Shown in pieces: positions 26,601-40,300 of a stretch of 64,000 nt of DNA. Source of the stretch: Chrysomallon squamiferum (taxonomy: Eukaryota; Mollusca; Gastropoda; Neomphalida; Peltospiridae). Both the position numbers and the translations under genes were made by a program. The notes under the pieces were generated by a model. It did not search any database. It had not been told where the DNA came from and worked only from the letters and a program-made list of their open reading frames with translations. Numbering within the stretch: the first letter of the stretch is position 1; every line of letters starts with the position of its first letter. The stretch spans positions 8,761,989-8,825,988 of the forward strand of contig CM022669.1 of NCBI GenBank assembly GCA_012295275.1, given 5' to 3'.

Positions 26601-28608
26601 TAATTCTTCTTAAAAATATATGCTCACATGTTGCCACAAATTGTACAGCAAAACTACTCTCTTTTAGCATTATTACTCACTACAAATCTAATGGTTTATT
26701 GCTTACAAATCTAATGGTTTACTGCTTACAAATCTAATGGTTTACTGCTTACAAATCTAAGCTTACATGGTGCCACACCTTGTGGTGGAGGCTGGGGTTC
26801 TGCAACAGGCTGTGTTGGGCTAGAGTTTCCTGGATACACTGCCCGTCTTTTGTTTAAGTTCGTGGAATTAAAGATTTGTCTGAACAAAGGTAAAAAAATA
26901 AAAAAAATAAATTAAAAAAAATAATAATAAATAAATAAGGTTGTTTTATAATATTTGAAATTATACATTTGTCATTTTAAAGAATTTTTTTTTTTTTTTT
27001 TTAAAGTATGAATAAATGTGATTTGGTGGCTATCCAAAAATTCTGGTTGAAGACATTACATTTGTCTTATATGTATGAAAACAATAAAAGACTGAATAAA
27101 AGCAACAATATTTAAGAATGTTAAAAAAATGTTAAATAAAATCAGAAAATTAAAACAATGACACATTTGAAACCATTCATATTACACCTTTGAATTAATA
27201 TCTTTGTTACAAATAATCTGACATGTTACTTATTTAAAAAAAAAAAAAAAAAAAAAAAAATGACTGAAAGAAAAATGGCTTTGTATAGAATACCTGTAGA
27301 GTTCCCTAATTTTGATTTGTACAGGCATTGTTGTTCCCTTCTGAATTAACTGTAAGGCTCTCTGCAACAATTCCTGTTTTCTTCCACTTTTATTCCTCCC
27401 TGCAAATCCCAGAAGGACTTGCAGTTCAGATACACGAAAACTCATCACCATGTGCTACAAAATAAAATTTGATAATATCTCCACAAATCCAGTTCAAATC
27501 AGTTTGGCTCATCTTTGTTCTTTACAAAATGGCTTACAAAATGTCATTTACTTGTTTGTTTTACAATAAAATATATCACAGTATTTTTTAGTGTAATATT
27601 TGAAATTAAATCAAAAGATAGAACAACATAAGCAACCTAATATAAACTTTCAGTCAGTCAATAACTTTATTATATAACATAGAAATGAAAATTTACAAAA
27701 ATTATTTTAGATGAAGTATTTTAATCAAATTATTGCACAGAATATGTAGTGTAGCAAAAACAATCAACTGATAATTATCACATTTTTTGTATTATTATTT
27801 AATAATATTATTAAGTGTATCATTACTTGTACAATGTATATGAAATTAAATAAATAATATTTGAAGGGTAATTAAACTAACAGAAATGTAATTAAATTAT
27901 AGTTACTGAATTAATAATTATATTAATATTGTTGCTTAAAAGTAGGAAATAATTTCCAAAGAATATTGAAAATTATGTCTGGTCTAACAAAAATTAACTT
28001 TAGTTGCTTGTAAAAAGTGTAAACAAAAGAGGAAAAACACAAGACTGAGGACTCAAAGGACATGAACGAAACGCAATAAAAACAAAGTCTTTAAGTTTCC
28101 TTTATGGTTAGATTGCTTCATAACTCAATGCTCGCATTCATTATTCTGATGCACATCAATTGTCACTCGACTGACTGTGGACTCGAGAGTGAAATTGAAC
28201 ATCATCCTGATGTCTTAAGTTAAAGAATGTTTAAAAGCTTCCGTTCGTGTTAAAATCATAACTCAAACAATATTAAATAATCTTTGTACTCTGAAAATAA
28301 AATATAATAGTTGTTCATTTCTTGAGCACTTTATGTGCATACGACTTTTTTTCGTTATTATTATTATTTGTAATTTTTTTTTTTTTTACGATGTTCGTGT
28401 TTGTAATTCTGAGTTCGTGAAGTTGGGCACTTTTTTACAGTTTATGGCAAAATTAAACAATAAGACTCTAAGTCGTTCAGCGGTATTCTCATTCGATACT
28501 TTATATACAAAACTAAATGAAAAATATTTCACAAAAACTAACAAAATAACAACTTTGAAAACAATATTTAAAATTTGCGCAAACCTTCAAATCTGCGGCG
28601 TCTGCCAT
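8131..28608 (-). CDS. PIAS: PIAS-family E3 SUMO-protein ligase, complete, 16 exons
   Basis: Nuclear SP-RING SUMO E3 that moves SUMO from UBC9 to transcription factors and chromatin proteins. Coding exons in gene order: 28608-28585, 27454-27294, 26879-26767, 23779-23642, 22540-22456, 22175-22125, 21795-21705, 21235-21101 (8a), 19955-19850, 19371-19298, 19125-18965, 18558-18401, 18015-17445, 10674-10436, 9037-9003, 8250-8131. All junctions are GT-AG, phases agree and the sum is 2262 nt (753 aa). The start MADAADLK resembles vertebrate PIAS exon 1. SAP domain about 9-45 ([20 protein letters not shown]); PINIT domain about 125-300 ([27 protein letters not shown]); SP-RING about 325-370 with Cys336, Cys341, His343, Cys346, Cys364 and Cys367; SIM VIDLTV about 444-449, followed by acidic DDDEDEE; a Ser/Pro-rich region; C-terminus DVISLD, as in vertebrate PIAS1. 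Exon 8 has an alternative copy (8b) and an alternative first exon exists. Confidence 0.95.
9003..9037 (-). CDS. PIAS: PIAS exon 15: 35-nt micro-exon
   Basis: A TTTTCAG acceptor and a GTAAAA donor bound 35 nt coding [12 protein letters not shown]. It takes the single leftover G from exon 14 and ends in phase 0, as the final exon requires. The fit rests on phase and splice sites, because the protein segment itself is not a conserved domain. Confidence 0.75.
9190..10330. repeat. 38 bp minisatellite in PIAS intron 14
   Basis: Over 20 copies of a unit near 38 bp containing CTACAGACAATGCAGTA and ACTGATGGTGGATA or ATTGACAGTGGATAT. Copies are most alike at 9720-10280 and more diverged from 9190 to 9700. 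It lies in an intron and is not coding. Confidence 0.9.
10436..10674 (-). CDS. PIAS: PIAS exon 14: C-terminal linker exon
   Basis: The acceptor is TTTTTCAG and the donor GTAAGT. With the two bases TG left over from exon 13 the frame reads [19 protein letters not shown] and ends [10 protein letters not shown] plus one base. The segment is rich in Pro, Ser, Ala and Asn, typical of the disordered PIAS tail. Phase fits both neighbours. Confidence 0.85.
11380..11740. repeat. 36 bp minisatellite in PIAS intron 13
   Basis: Around ten imperfect copies containing TATGTAATCTATTGTGAAATG and ACAAGACAACTG. It explains the His/Tyr-rich minus-strand open frames here. Confidence 0.85.
12087..12517. mobile_element. 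Short interspersed element with inverted ends, copy 1
   Basis: The left end CAGGCCGTAACTAGACTC and right end GAGGCATTTCCCTCAGTGTAGTTACAG are partly inverted: GTAACTAGACT faces GTAACTACACT read on the other strand. The inner core (ATGTCAGTAAACTTCAAA, ATTCAGTGGATATCGTTTCT, GGAATAGAGATTTATATTTT) recurs at 54.63-54.88 kb with scattered differences. There is no protein-coding capacity, so it is a non-autonomous, MITE-like element. The family name is unknown to me. Confidence 0.7.
14578..14634. repeat. (AAT)n microsatellite
   Basis: About 18 AAT units with one interruption, inside PIAS intron 13. Confidence 0.95.
15471..15597. repeat. Duplicated A-rich block
   Basis: Two consecutive copies of a block near 65 bp containing AAAATAACTAAAATAAAATAG and ending in a long A run, in PIAS intron 13. 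Confidence 0.7.
17441..18015 (-). CDS. PIAS: PIAS exon 13: SIM and Ser/Pro-rich tail, with alternative stop
   Basis: This exon carries [17 protein letters not shown] followed by an acidic run, that is, the SUMO-interacting motif and flanking acidic patch. A long Ser/Pro/Thr-rich region follows. At its end the bases read TTG-GTGAGT. Splicing at GTGAGT (exon end 17445) continues to exon 14 in phase. If the intron is retained, the same bases encode Trp and then TGA at 17443-17441, giving a shorter protein ending QGLSW. The full-length C-terminus in exon 16 favours splicing as the main form. Confidence 0.9.
19939..20275 (-). repeat. 43 bp minisatellite copying the PIAS exon 9 acceptor
   Basis: About seven degenerate copies. 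Written on the plus strand the unit contains GATAGACAGTAACC, a short spacer and AAGTATTAAAATAACATTAC. The first copy (19939-19980) overlaps the first 17 nt of PIAS exon 9 and its acceptor, so the remaining copies are near-duplicates of an exon border in the intron just upstream. Confidence 0.85.
20939..21058 (-). CDS. PIAS: PIAS exon 8b: alternative PINIT-motif exon
   Basis: A 120-nt exon with a TTTTTTCAG acceptor and a GTAGGT donor, phase 0 at both ends. It codes [18 protein letters not shown] then [20 protein letters not shown] and ends SV. Exon 8a reads [15 protein letters not shown] then [16 protein letters not shown]. By eye 17 of about 30 core positions are identical, so the two are paralogous exons. 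8b has lost the VSW found in 8a and human PIAS1. It lies only 42 nt downstream of 8a in gene order. Either copy can join exon 7 to exon 9 in frame. A decayed, unused copy is possible, but both splice sites and the frame are intact. Confidence 0.82.
21101..21235 (-). CDS. PIAS: PIAS exon 8a: canonical PINIT-motif exon
   Basis: A 135-nt exon with a TTCTTGCAG acceptor and a GTACGT donor, phase 0 at both ends. It codes [20 protein letters not shown] then ITSLCRLSP and onward to VSWASEYAR. This is the closer match to vertebrate PIAS (GVEPKRPSRPINITSL; VSWTAEIGRN), so I take it as the default form. Confidence 0.93.
25410..26070 (-). CDS. Candidate alternative first coding exon of PIAS
   Basis: A 661-nt minus-strand open frame starts at ATG 26070 ([20 protein letters not shown]), has an in-frame TAA upstream, and ends at a strong GTAAGC donor with one leftover base (G). 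PIAS exon 3 also leaves one base (T), so this exon can splice to exon 4 in frame (G+GT = Gly). No AG upstream gives the phase needed to receive exon 3, so it cannot be an internal exon; it would be an alternative start. The 220 residues are Ser/Thr-rich and have a basic cluster ([12 protein letters not shown]) like a nuclear localisation signal. The resulting protein (about 874 aa) would lack the SAP domain. I know no homologue. An unrelated open frame inside intron 3 is the alternative reading. Confidence 0.6.
26677..26766 (-). repeat. 23 bp tandem repeat copying the PIAS exon 3 donor
   Basis: On the minus strand the unit is near GTAAGCAGTAAACCATTAG plus ATTT. GTAAGC occurs at the true donor (26766-26761) and at 26752-26747, 26729-26724 and 26706-26701. 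Spacing is 14, 23 and 23 nt. The array therefore places three further GTAAGC sequences directly inside the intron. Confidence 0.9.
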
Positions 28609-28621
28609 TTCCGCTCTTTTA

Positions 28622-28636
28622 TTACGCATGCGCAAT
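28622..28636. promoter_or_regulatory. NRF1-like palindrome upstream of the PIAS start
   Basis: TACGCATGCGCAA lies 16-27 nt upstream of the PIAS ATG. It matches the core of the NRF1 site (GCGCATGCGC) with one mismatch. NRF1 sites are common in TATA-less housekeeping promoters. No TATA box is apparent. Confidence 0.5.
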
Positions 28637-28936
28637 TTGGATACTCAAATCGCTCACTTGCTCAACCTCTATTATCAAATTCGTAAACTGACTCATATTA
28701 GCGATTTCCGAAGAACGACAAAGTTCAGTTTAATCTATTTGACATTGACCTATTCTGATGTCAGGAACAAGTTTGCCATTCAAATATGAACAAAACAAAA
28801 CAAAACAATAATTATAATAATAATAAATAAGTAAATGTGACCATAAAACTGTAATATTACTGCAACAATAACTTCCCTCTGCACTAACAGTTCCCAACGT
28901 TTGTATTTTGTTTTTGTTCTTTATTTTCTTTTTCTT

Positions 28937-28939
<3 letters not shown>

Positions 28940-28971
<32 letters not shown>

Positions 28972-28972
28972 C
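28940..28972. repeat. Poly-T tract
   Basis: About 30 consecutive T residues followed by a C run. The Lys-rich minus-strand open frame across it is an artefact. Confidence 0.95.
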
Positions 28973-29069
28973 CCCCCTTTGGGTCGATTGGCTAAAAACC
29001 TGTAGAAACAAACTGGAAAGGTCATTAAAAATGTTACATAACGTTAGTTAGAATTTTTTTTTTTGGGGG

Positions 29070-29070
<1 letters not shown>

Positions 29071-29110
<40 letters not shown>

Positions 29111-29112
29111 TT
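29071..29112. repeat. (ATT)n microsatellite
   Basis: About 14 ATT units upstream of NDUFS7. Confidence 0.95.
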
Positions 29113-29837
29113 AGGACAGAACAATAAGTGATATCGATTATTATTATTATTGTTGTTGTTGTTGTTTTAAGCAGCAGTGACATATATATGTTTTCATGAT
29201 TACTGCTATTGTCAGCACCATTAAAAAAAATGGTGTTCAAATCATTGATTGTATATATAACCCGCCTAACTAAATAATTAATATGAAACATTTGTTACCA
29301 TGTAGGCATCTACAAACATGTTCTTTCTTATTTCAAACTAATAAGAAAAAGGCATTTTTGGCTAGCAAACGAAAAAAAACCCCACCAGATGACCAAATAA
29401 ATAAATAAATTGTTTAGTCTTATCTGATAATACTGTAGCCTCATGAAATAACAAAACACGACAAAACAACTCTAAGGTATTGAAAATAATATTTAATCAC
29501 TGGTAAGATGTGGAAAATGTTATTAATTTAAATTCACTGTACGTCCAAAGCGTGCTAATTTCCTGCCAAATAAAATATAACGATAAGCCTCTTAAGAGTT
29601 AACCGAATAACTAAAATAACGTCGTAATTTTATTGTGATGATGAAAAAGTGAGACCCTAACTAGTTTTTTCAAATTGCTTGGCAGAAAAATTATTTAACT
29701 AGATATAACATTCGATTTTTTTTAGTTTACACGCCATAAATTCCTTCGTGGTATACCCATTGTATCTTATTTACTGTTAACTAGAAATTTCGGTGGTTCT
29801 CTTCTCATAAAACAGGAATTACAACATAACAACAAGA

Positions 29838-32534
<2,697 letters not shown>

Positions 32535-32773
32535 TACTGGATTGTTATACTATTTATTGTACACACACATTGTTTACAGAAGACATTAATTTTGTTTTTA
32601 GTAACTAGAAAGAAAAAATATATTTCTGATCATGGACAGGTATTAAAAATAAAAACAGTTTTGCACAGATATCTGATATACAAAACTTCATTCAGTGATT
32701 TACAAAATATTCTTTGTTTAGCTTGAAATATGATGTATCATGTCAGTGAAAGTGTGTTTAAATAATGTGAAAA

Positions 32774-32779
32774 AATAAA
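32774..32779 (+). terminator. Candidate NDUFS7 polyadenylation signal
   Basis: AATAAA about 240 nt past the NDUFS7 stop, followed by a T/G-rich stretch (TTTTGTTATTATTTTTG). Confidence 0.55.
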
Positions 32780-32789
32780 ACTGAATTTA

Positions 32790-34268
32790 CAAATATTTTG
32801 TTATTATTTTTGAAAACCTTTAAAGTAAGTAAAGATTTGTGTTGATTGCAGTCAAGAAATGATTCCTAAAGTAGGTGAAGGCAGAATAGTGAATTACATA
32901 ACAAAGACACAATGGTGTTTTTTCATTGTGACATCAAACACAAGCAGGACATATAAACCACGTTTTTTTTGTTATTTTTTGGTTACATGCTAATGGTAAG
33001 AAATTTCAGATATAAAATGTATGTTCCACATCAAAGAATCACTTTATTGAGCCAACAATCAAAATGGCTGCAAATTCATTGCAGTTTGGTTTAAATAATG
33101 ACTCGCTCCTTAAATGTATTACATAATTTTTATTTTCCACAAACACAGTTTTCTTTATTTTTAATATACTTAGTCTGATTATTATTAGAATATTTTGAAA
33201 CTGCTGTATAAATCAATTTAACCTGTTATTATTAAAAAAAAAAAAAAAAAAATGATAACAAATTTTTAATAAGTGTCACTGCAAACTGTATGAAAGCGTA
33301 ACACACTTGACGAGTGTCATAATAATATTCGATTCCATAAGAATCGTGCCATGATGTTAATTTAATACTACATCCGTATTTTTAACCCAACCTTCTAAAA
33401 TTGACTGGTTAAAAGTAATGTGAGAAAAACCAGTCTATTTATATGTCTGCTTTAGTTTACTCAAAGTAAGAAAACATAAATGATTTTCTTTCATAGAGCT
33501 ATTGATTTCAGTGTAATATATGTAACAAAATATTGAAGTTTTTCTCTTCTAGACGTGTATTTCGATCCCTTATAAGTTATATATTGCTTTTGTAATTTTA
33601 TATTTCGTATAATCATGACAGCAAAGCAAATTATTTAATCATATTTCATAGTCATAGTGTTTTGCTTTTAAGATTATGGATTTATGTTTATCGTATTTAA
33701 TTTACCTTTTGAGATAAACTGGAATACAACTTAGTTAAATGATCTTTTTACATTATTTATTACTGCTATTGATTTTAACACGCATTTTGATAGAAAATAC
33801 TTATATATATAATATAGTGGTTCATATTCGTACATGTCAACATGGTAACTCACCATACTGTCCGTGAACGTAGCACATGATAATATGCAAACTATGCAGC
33901 GTTGAAGAGCAGTGGAGATTATGTTTGTAAAACAAACAAATTACATATGACAAAGTTGTTAGCTAAATGTCATGCACACGTCATAACATAAGCGATAGCC
34001 TTTAATTATTATAATTTCACATTTTTTATTTTGATGTTTGATCAACTTAAGTATATATAGCAATAATATATTCTTAACAATTAGTATTTATAAAAGACTG
34101 TCCTAATTCTTCCACTGTTATCAGCATTATAATGATTGTTTACATTTATTTATTACTTTCAGTCTCCAGCATTGTGAATAAACACAAACATAAATCATTG
34201 TTCACTGAGAAAATAATCTCTGATGAACTATTCAAGTCTCGTAACATGGAAGTTTTGTTGCAGTGGTC
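32790..34268. other. Intergenic region and 5' part of the C1orf43 homologue
   Basis: AT-rich, with an A run at 33234-33253 and no supported coding region. A TTGTTGCAG just before the C1orf43 start codon looks like a splice acceptor, so a non-coding first exon and the promoter probably lie in 33.8-34.2 kb. Confidence 0.45.
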
Positions 34269-35096
34269 ATGGCTGAACTTGGACTTGTCAGTGTTGTTCT
34301 CTTCATTGCCACTGGTGGTTTGGTGAGTTTCAAAATGTAACTTGTCACTAAATATATTTTGGCCATTCTGATTATTACAGAATTTACACTGTTCTGTTGC
34401 TGTCTGATTAAACATAAGAACACATAAGTCTTAACTTTATTCACAATGTTATTTGTATTCCAGTACTATAAGATCCATTATGTATTGTAACATTAACCAG
34501 CCAGAAAAAAAAGTTTAAAAAATAAAAATTAAATGCTAGACTAATCATAAAAAATAAATATACGAAACTTAAAATCATTCTAATTTTTTTTTTAAGTAAT
34601 AAAAATCATGTGACATGATACTTGTAATGAGAAAATCACTATAGATCAATTTTTTTCATGAATAATTTTAGTCAATAAAGTTTAAAAAAATATTACTAAT
34701 AGCTGTCTAACAATATAACATTATGTTTTAAATATGATATATTTTTAGGTGTTTATTCTCCTGTTTCTGTTTGCAAAAAGACAAATTACAAGATTTACAC
34801 TGAAATCAGCACGACGTCCACACATTAACATTGGTTTTGATGCTCCTAAGGTAATAAAAACAAATCATTGTTATTTACTGAAATGATTTCTTTGATAATT
34901 TTGCCATTCTGTTCAAAGTGTGTGTAAAAATAAAATAATGCAGAGTTATGTGAATTCCTTTTTTAATTATTCCTGTCAATAAATTGTTTGGAAAGTTATT
35001 TTTAACTTTTTAAATCTTAATAAATAAAATACCAGATGAACATTTATTCATAATACTAACAAATTAGTTGCTTGTATAGTAAAACACGAATATTTA

Positions 35097-35155
<59 letters not shown>

Positions 35156-37388
35156 ATATAAAGAATTATAAATATTATTTAATTTCTTAAAATTTTCAAA
35201 TTTTTTAATTATACTAAAATAAATGTTCTGGCTGATTCACTGTTTTTGATAATCCATTCTTCCATTGTATGTACTTCAGTTTTGAAAAACTGGACAGTAT
35301 ACATTTAATTTTCTGTACAGCGGTATTACAGCTTTATTGCAATGTAGAATTTTTTATATTTCCATGAAACCATCCCATAATGCATGTAATTGATACACAT
35401 GATCACATGTCATGTGAGTTATATGTAAATTTTGCAGACAATGAAGCAAGAAATCCAGAGAAGACTGGATCGTGTTGAGTACATTACCTACAGTCCTATC
35501 ATGTTGACAGAAATGGTGCAGCGTGCAGTCTCATCAGGTATGTAATAAATACACACACAAATCAATTTAATTATATATCTGACAACTAAATTTTTTTTTT
35601 TTCAGTAGATTTCAAAATGCAGTTATAAATGTATACTATTAAAATTATTGTTATATTTTTTAAATTATTACAATGTTTGTTTTTTTGTTTTTTTCCAGGT
35701 CCAAACCATTACTACTACAGAATGAAGGCTTTGGATGCTTATTCAAATGCCAGTAAGTTATTCTGTTAAAAATACTTATGTGTTCAGAACAATGTAATTA
35801 TAGTAATAATAGTTTAAATAATTATATTCTGAACTGTTTTCATTTCATTTTTCATTTTCATTATTTAAACAACAACTTTGAATTATATGATAAAATGTTC
35901 TAATATTGAATTACACTGATTCAAACAACATAATTCTAATTTTAAATTACATAAATTTCAGTCTATAATGTTGAATTATCTCAAACATTGTTTATACCTA
36001 TAGATGCACATCTTTAACATAATTCAAATACATCTGTGTGTGTGTTTGTGTTTTCAGTTGAGTGTTTACAGGAGATGTCAGGTGACATGGATGTACGTTT
36101 ACCAGGTCAAACACTGAGACAGTATCTGTTTACGTTGTGTCCGTCAGCCATAACTGGTCCAGCACCTCTGAGTAACACCATCCACCACTTCGCTGATTCA
36201 TACGAACAAGCTCGATATGACCCCAGTGTCAGTTTATTTACATTACTTTTAAAAAACAGTTGATTTACCTTCATTCTGATATTTATTTATGCAAGCTAAT
36301 TTATATTCTTTGTTATGAAATTTATTTATCTGAGTTGATTAATATTTATTATTACAAAATTCAAGACTTTAACTTTTGAAACTTACAAAACTCACGTGGT
36401 TACTTTCTATAATTATCAATAAATCTCCTACATTTCATTAATTGTTCATTAATTATATTTGTTTGCATGCTGTCTTATAATATAGTTTAAATTTTAAAAT
36501 AGTTTTTATTTGATTCAATTTTTTTTTTAACAGTTCTAAAATCTATTCTTTTTTTTGTGGTTGTAGTATTTTTTAAATTCCTGTATATATATACAAATGT
36601 TGGTAGAATGAAAACTATATTCTTATTACAAATATTAAAATAAAAATTAATTTTGTTACTTTTAAAATTATTTATTAGCAAATACACAAACATTTATTAA
36701 ATAATAACAAATGTGTTTTCAGATATTTGGAGAAGAAAAATTTATAGAATACATGGAACTGCTTGACAGAATAATCAGAATGCAAGTATTTTTGTTAATT
36801 TTACTTTGCACAGATATTTGATAAATGAAGTGTTTACTATCTATCTTGCAATTTCATTTTCTTAACTTCTGAAAAATGTATATATGTATCTATTTGTTCT
36901 ACTGCATCAGTAACAGATGATGTTATATGAGAAACAGTAAACATTTTAAAAATCTAATAGTCCTAAGTGATGATATATTTTATGATGTAAATGTCTTTCA
37001 AAAACTAATTGTCAGGGTTGATGTTGTAGCTGTGTTTTGCAGGATAAAAGAAGACACGGGGAAGAGAACGACGTCATCGCCGTACAGGATGAAAACAACT
37101 GCTGAAACTGAGGTGGTATTTCGTCCTGGGAAGAACGGTTTGGATGATGCCACAGTCAGTGTTCAGATGGCAAAGACTTCCAAAGATTCTAGTAAGACCT
37201 GCACGATTGCTAAGCCTCAGCTTAGACCAAGACGCTGTCTCCATGACGATGCAGTGGAACACACTGGTTTTGTTGACAGTGTCAAGTCTAGTGGGTACAG
37301 TAGTACCGAGAGGTCAAGCAGCAGTAGGGGCAGTGTGGAAAAACTCATTATCACAGAGAGTTCATCAGAGGACAAGGGCAAAGTCTAG
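34269..37388 (+). CDS. C1orf43: C1orf43 / NICE-3 family single-pass membrane protein, complete
   Basis: Homologue of human C1orf43 (NICE-3), a single-pass membrane protein linked in the literature to the Golgi, mitochondria and phagocytosis; its biochemical role is unsettled. Exons: 34269-34322, 34749-34850, 35438-35537, 35699-35752, 36058-36227, 36723-36781, 37043-37388, total 885 nt (294 aa; human 253). The N-terminal hydrophobic segment (GLVSVVLFIATGGLVFILLF) leads into AKRQITRFTLKS, matching human VKRQIMRFAMKS. RRPHINIGFDAPK matches RRGPHVPVGHNAPK, YYYRMKALDAY matches YLYRMKALDA, and YEQARYDPSIFGEEKFIEYM matches YETARYGTGVFGQNEYLRYQ. The C-terminal exon is Ser-rich and poorly conserved. 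The last intron needs a GC donor (GCAAGT at 36782) to keep frame. A 34-bp repeat starts just past the stop. Confidence 0.93.
35107..35153. repeat. (ATT)n microsatellite
   Basis: About 15 ATT units in C1orf43 intron 2. Confidence 0.95.
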
Positions 37389-40300
37389 CATCATCATAAA
37401 TATTGTTTCAGAACAAGAGGGAAGTTAATTTTTCTTGGTTTCAGAACAAAGTGGAAGTTAATTTTTCTTGGTTTCAGAACAAAGTGGAAGTTAATTTTTC
37501 TTGGTTTCAGAATAACATGGATTAAATTTTTCTGATTCCACATTTTTTTTGGAAAATAGTGCTTTGCTAATGAGTAACAAGGAGAAAGTTTGTGGATGTT
37601 GCACTGTTACTGTTTTGAAGACATTTTGTTTATCTTTGGAAAAGTCTGTCACAAGACATAATTGGATATTGTAAGCTGAAGATAAATAGATTTAAGCAAT
37701 TAGATTTTTGTTTATCTCTTTCTAGTGAATACAAGATTTAGATCAGTTACCTGAATCTGAAAAGTCCTGTCTGAGAAATTAATTGTATTATTAATCAGTT
37801 CATTTGTTTCTGATCACCAGTATTAAAAATTAAATTATGGATTGTTTTTATATTGGAACAGTCATTAACATTATACTCTGATATGATATTATTCACAATC
37901 ACAAATTCCTCAAAGTCAAATGAAAGACTAAAATGTCGGCAATTTTCCTAAGCATCAGTTTAGTGACACTGAAGATTTGACTTTGTTGATTTGATGTGCA
38001 ATACCCATTTTAATCTTTAATTTTTTTTTATTGTACTGCCATCTTTCAAAAATACCTACAATCTTATTATTGTAGCTTTATAAACTAAGAGAAAACTAAG
38101 ATGACAATAAATCTTGTAATTAAAACAAAAAAAATTCAGTTACCTCATAATAACATTGCTAGGTGGCACTGGAAAACTCATTTCAGTTACTTAATGAATT
38201 TCACAACGATTTATTTTCACATATTTTCATTATACGTTGCTGATACTTTATACACTGATATTAATTATTATTGAGAGGTTCTGGCTAACTGACACAAATA
38301 CGTCATTAAATACAGTGATTAATGAATGTCCACAATTTTCATTTTTAAAGACATCACTGGGTTTTACTTTGAAAAAAACTATATTTCTGAATTTTCAAGA
38401 CACTGCAACTTCATTTAAATTATTATATTTGATAAACTCAGTAATGGGTGTACTATATATATATCAGCTGGAATTAGATGTTAGTGTACTTAAAACTTTA
38501 ATTCAGTTGGTTTTATCACAAATTTTCTACTGTTGTCAATATCTGTATTTAACTTGTTTGTGATCAACTGGAGATGATAATTTTAATCACAGCGTTTTGA
38601 TCTTTTGTGCCTTAAGTGAAAACTTCTTTTTCTTGTTACTATGGCTACCTCTGTTTCTTGCCAAATAACTTTTCTTTTCTAAATTACTTATTTTACAAAG
38701 TTATGTTTTGTGTGTGTGTAATCTGAACTGTTGTGTCTAAATATCACAAGATTATATTTAATTTCTTTCTTCTGAACATGCAGGCTTGTATAAATATTTA
38801 ACTCAAAGTATGTGAATTTTAAATAATAATGACTCTTTTTAGAATAAGAATGAAATGAATGTGGAAATCATTGTTTATATTGTGTTCAGTTAAGAGAGAT
38901 ATTTCAGGAAAACAAAATATGATCAACAAGCTGCAGGTTATAGATTAAATGAATTGTAAATGAGGTACATATTATCTAAACAGATTTTGAAAACCTCTAG
39001 GTTCATAAATATTGGCAATCAGGTTTTTTAGCAGTAATGTCTTTTTTTTAATGAAAAAGTAACAACCAGCTGGTGTTGACAGCACTGAAATTTTCACTTA
39101 CTGTGATGACATTTAACAAAATATATTAATTTTAAAAACCTGTTACACTGAGTAGGACACACACACACACACACACATTGTTTTCAGCATTTTAATCAAA
39201 TTAAAACAATAAATAAGCATGTTATGCATTTAAAAGTTTAATTTAAGTTAAAACTATTAATATTGTCTAATTTTTTCTTGAAGAATTTTAGTTTGTGTTC
39301 ATATTAAAGGTGTGTGTGTTTGTGTTTATAAATGCAAATCTAAACAGATGTACGTATAAAAGTGCTTTAACTTGCATGTTTTATTGTCCCTTCTTATTTA
39401 TACTTTTATTTAGTTTTATTTCAACTTGTAGGTATATTTAGCTGTTCAGTCCTCAGATAATGTGCTTCATTTTTGTTTAAAGGTGTTTTAGTTGCATCTA
39501 TTAACTGTGAAATATTGTTAAATGTATTACCAGTTTTCCATGTTCAAGATTATCATTAAATTTTAATCTTGAAAAAACTAAAATTGTAATTGCACATTGT
39601 AGATCTTGGTGTGACCCATTAATGATTATGTTAAGAAAGAAGCTTTATGTTATTAGAGTTACATCTAAACTCGCATGTTACACAACAAAACATCACTGTG
39701 TTTCTAATGTCAAGTATTTTATAGATATTATTTTAATTTTATGATGTTACAGTGTTTTGATTGAAGGATGTTATGTTGGTGATATGAATGTATAAACTCA
39801 ATGTGACATAATGTTTTAAATGTTTACAAATCAAAGATGTGTTTCTAATTTATATATAGAAACTTACTGTGTAGATAAATTTGTAAATAAATACTTTGGA
39901 ATATATGATTGATTCATATACCGTAAATAATTGTTACTAAATTACGTACTGTATACACATTATTGATATAGCCACTGTTTCTTCCATACCTGTGTAGATA
40001 AATATTTTATTTCTTCTAAAATCTGCCTGTAATATATATTCTGTTTCTGAGCTGATTACTCAAATGTCACACAATCATGAACAGTTATGTAAATTATACA
40101 AGAAGTCAGATATCTTGTTAAGTAATTACTTGTGTTTCCTTTACTCTTTTTAATCACTGATTTTAATTTACTTAATATAGCTTTGTGTTTTCAGTGTTAC
40201 ATAACTACAGTTTTGTCTCATAAAACAATTTTTTAAAAGTAATTTAGTGTAACATGTAAGATAAAAGATTAGATTAAAAATTATTTTAATCATCTCAAAT

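Larger units (their letters stand above)
28637..29837. other. Divergent intergenic region between PIAS and NDUFS7
   Basis: About 1.2 kb separates two head-to-head start codons. It holds a poly-T run (about 28940-28970), an (ATT)n tract (29071-29112) and AT-rich sequence. No extra gene is supported. The two promoters probably sit at opposite ends. Confidence 0.6.

Noticed and set aside
28730-29011. Lys-rich minus-strand frame next to PIAS
   Set aside because: It is driven by the poly-T tract and has no domain.
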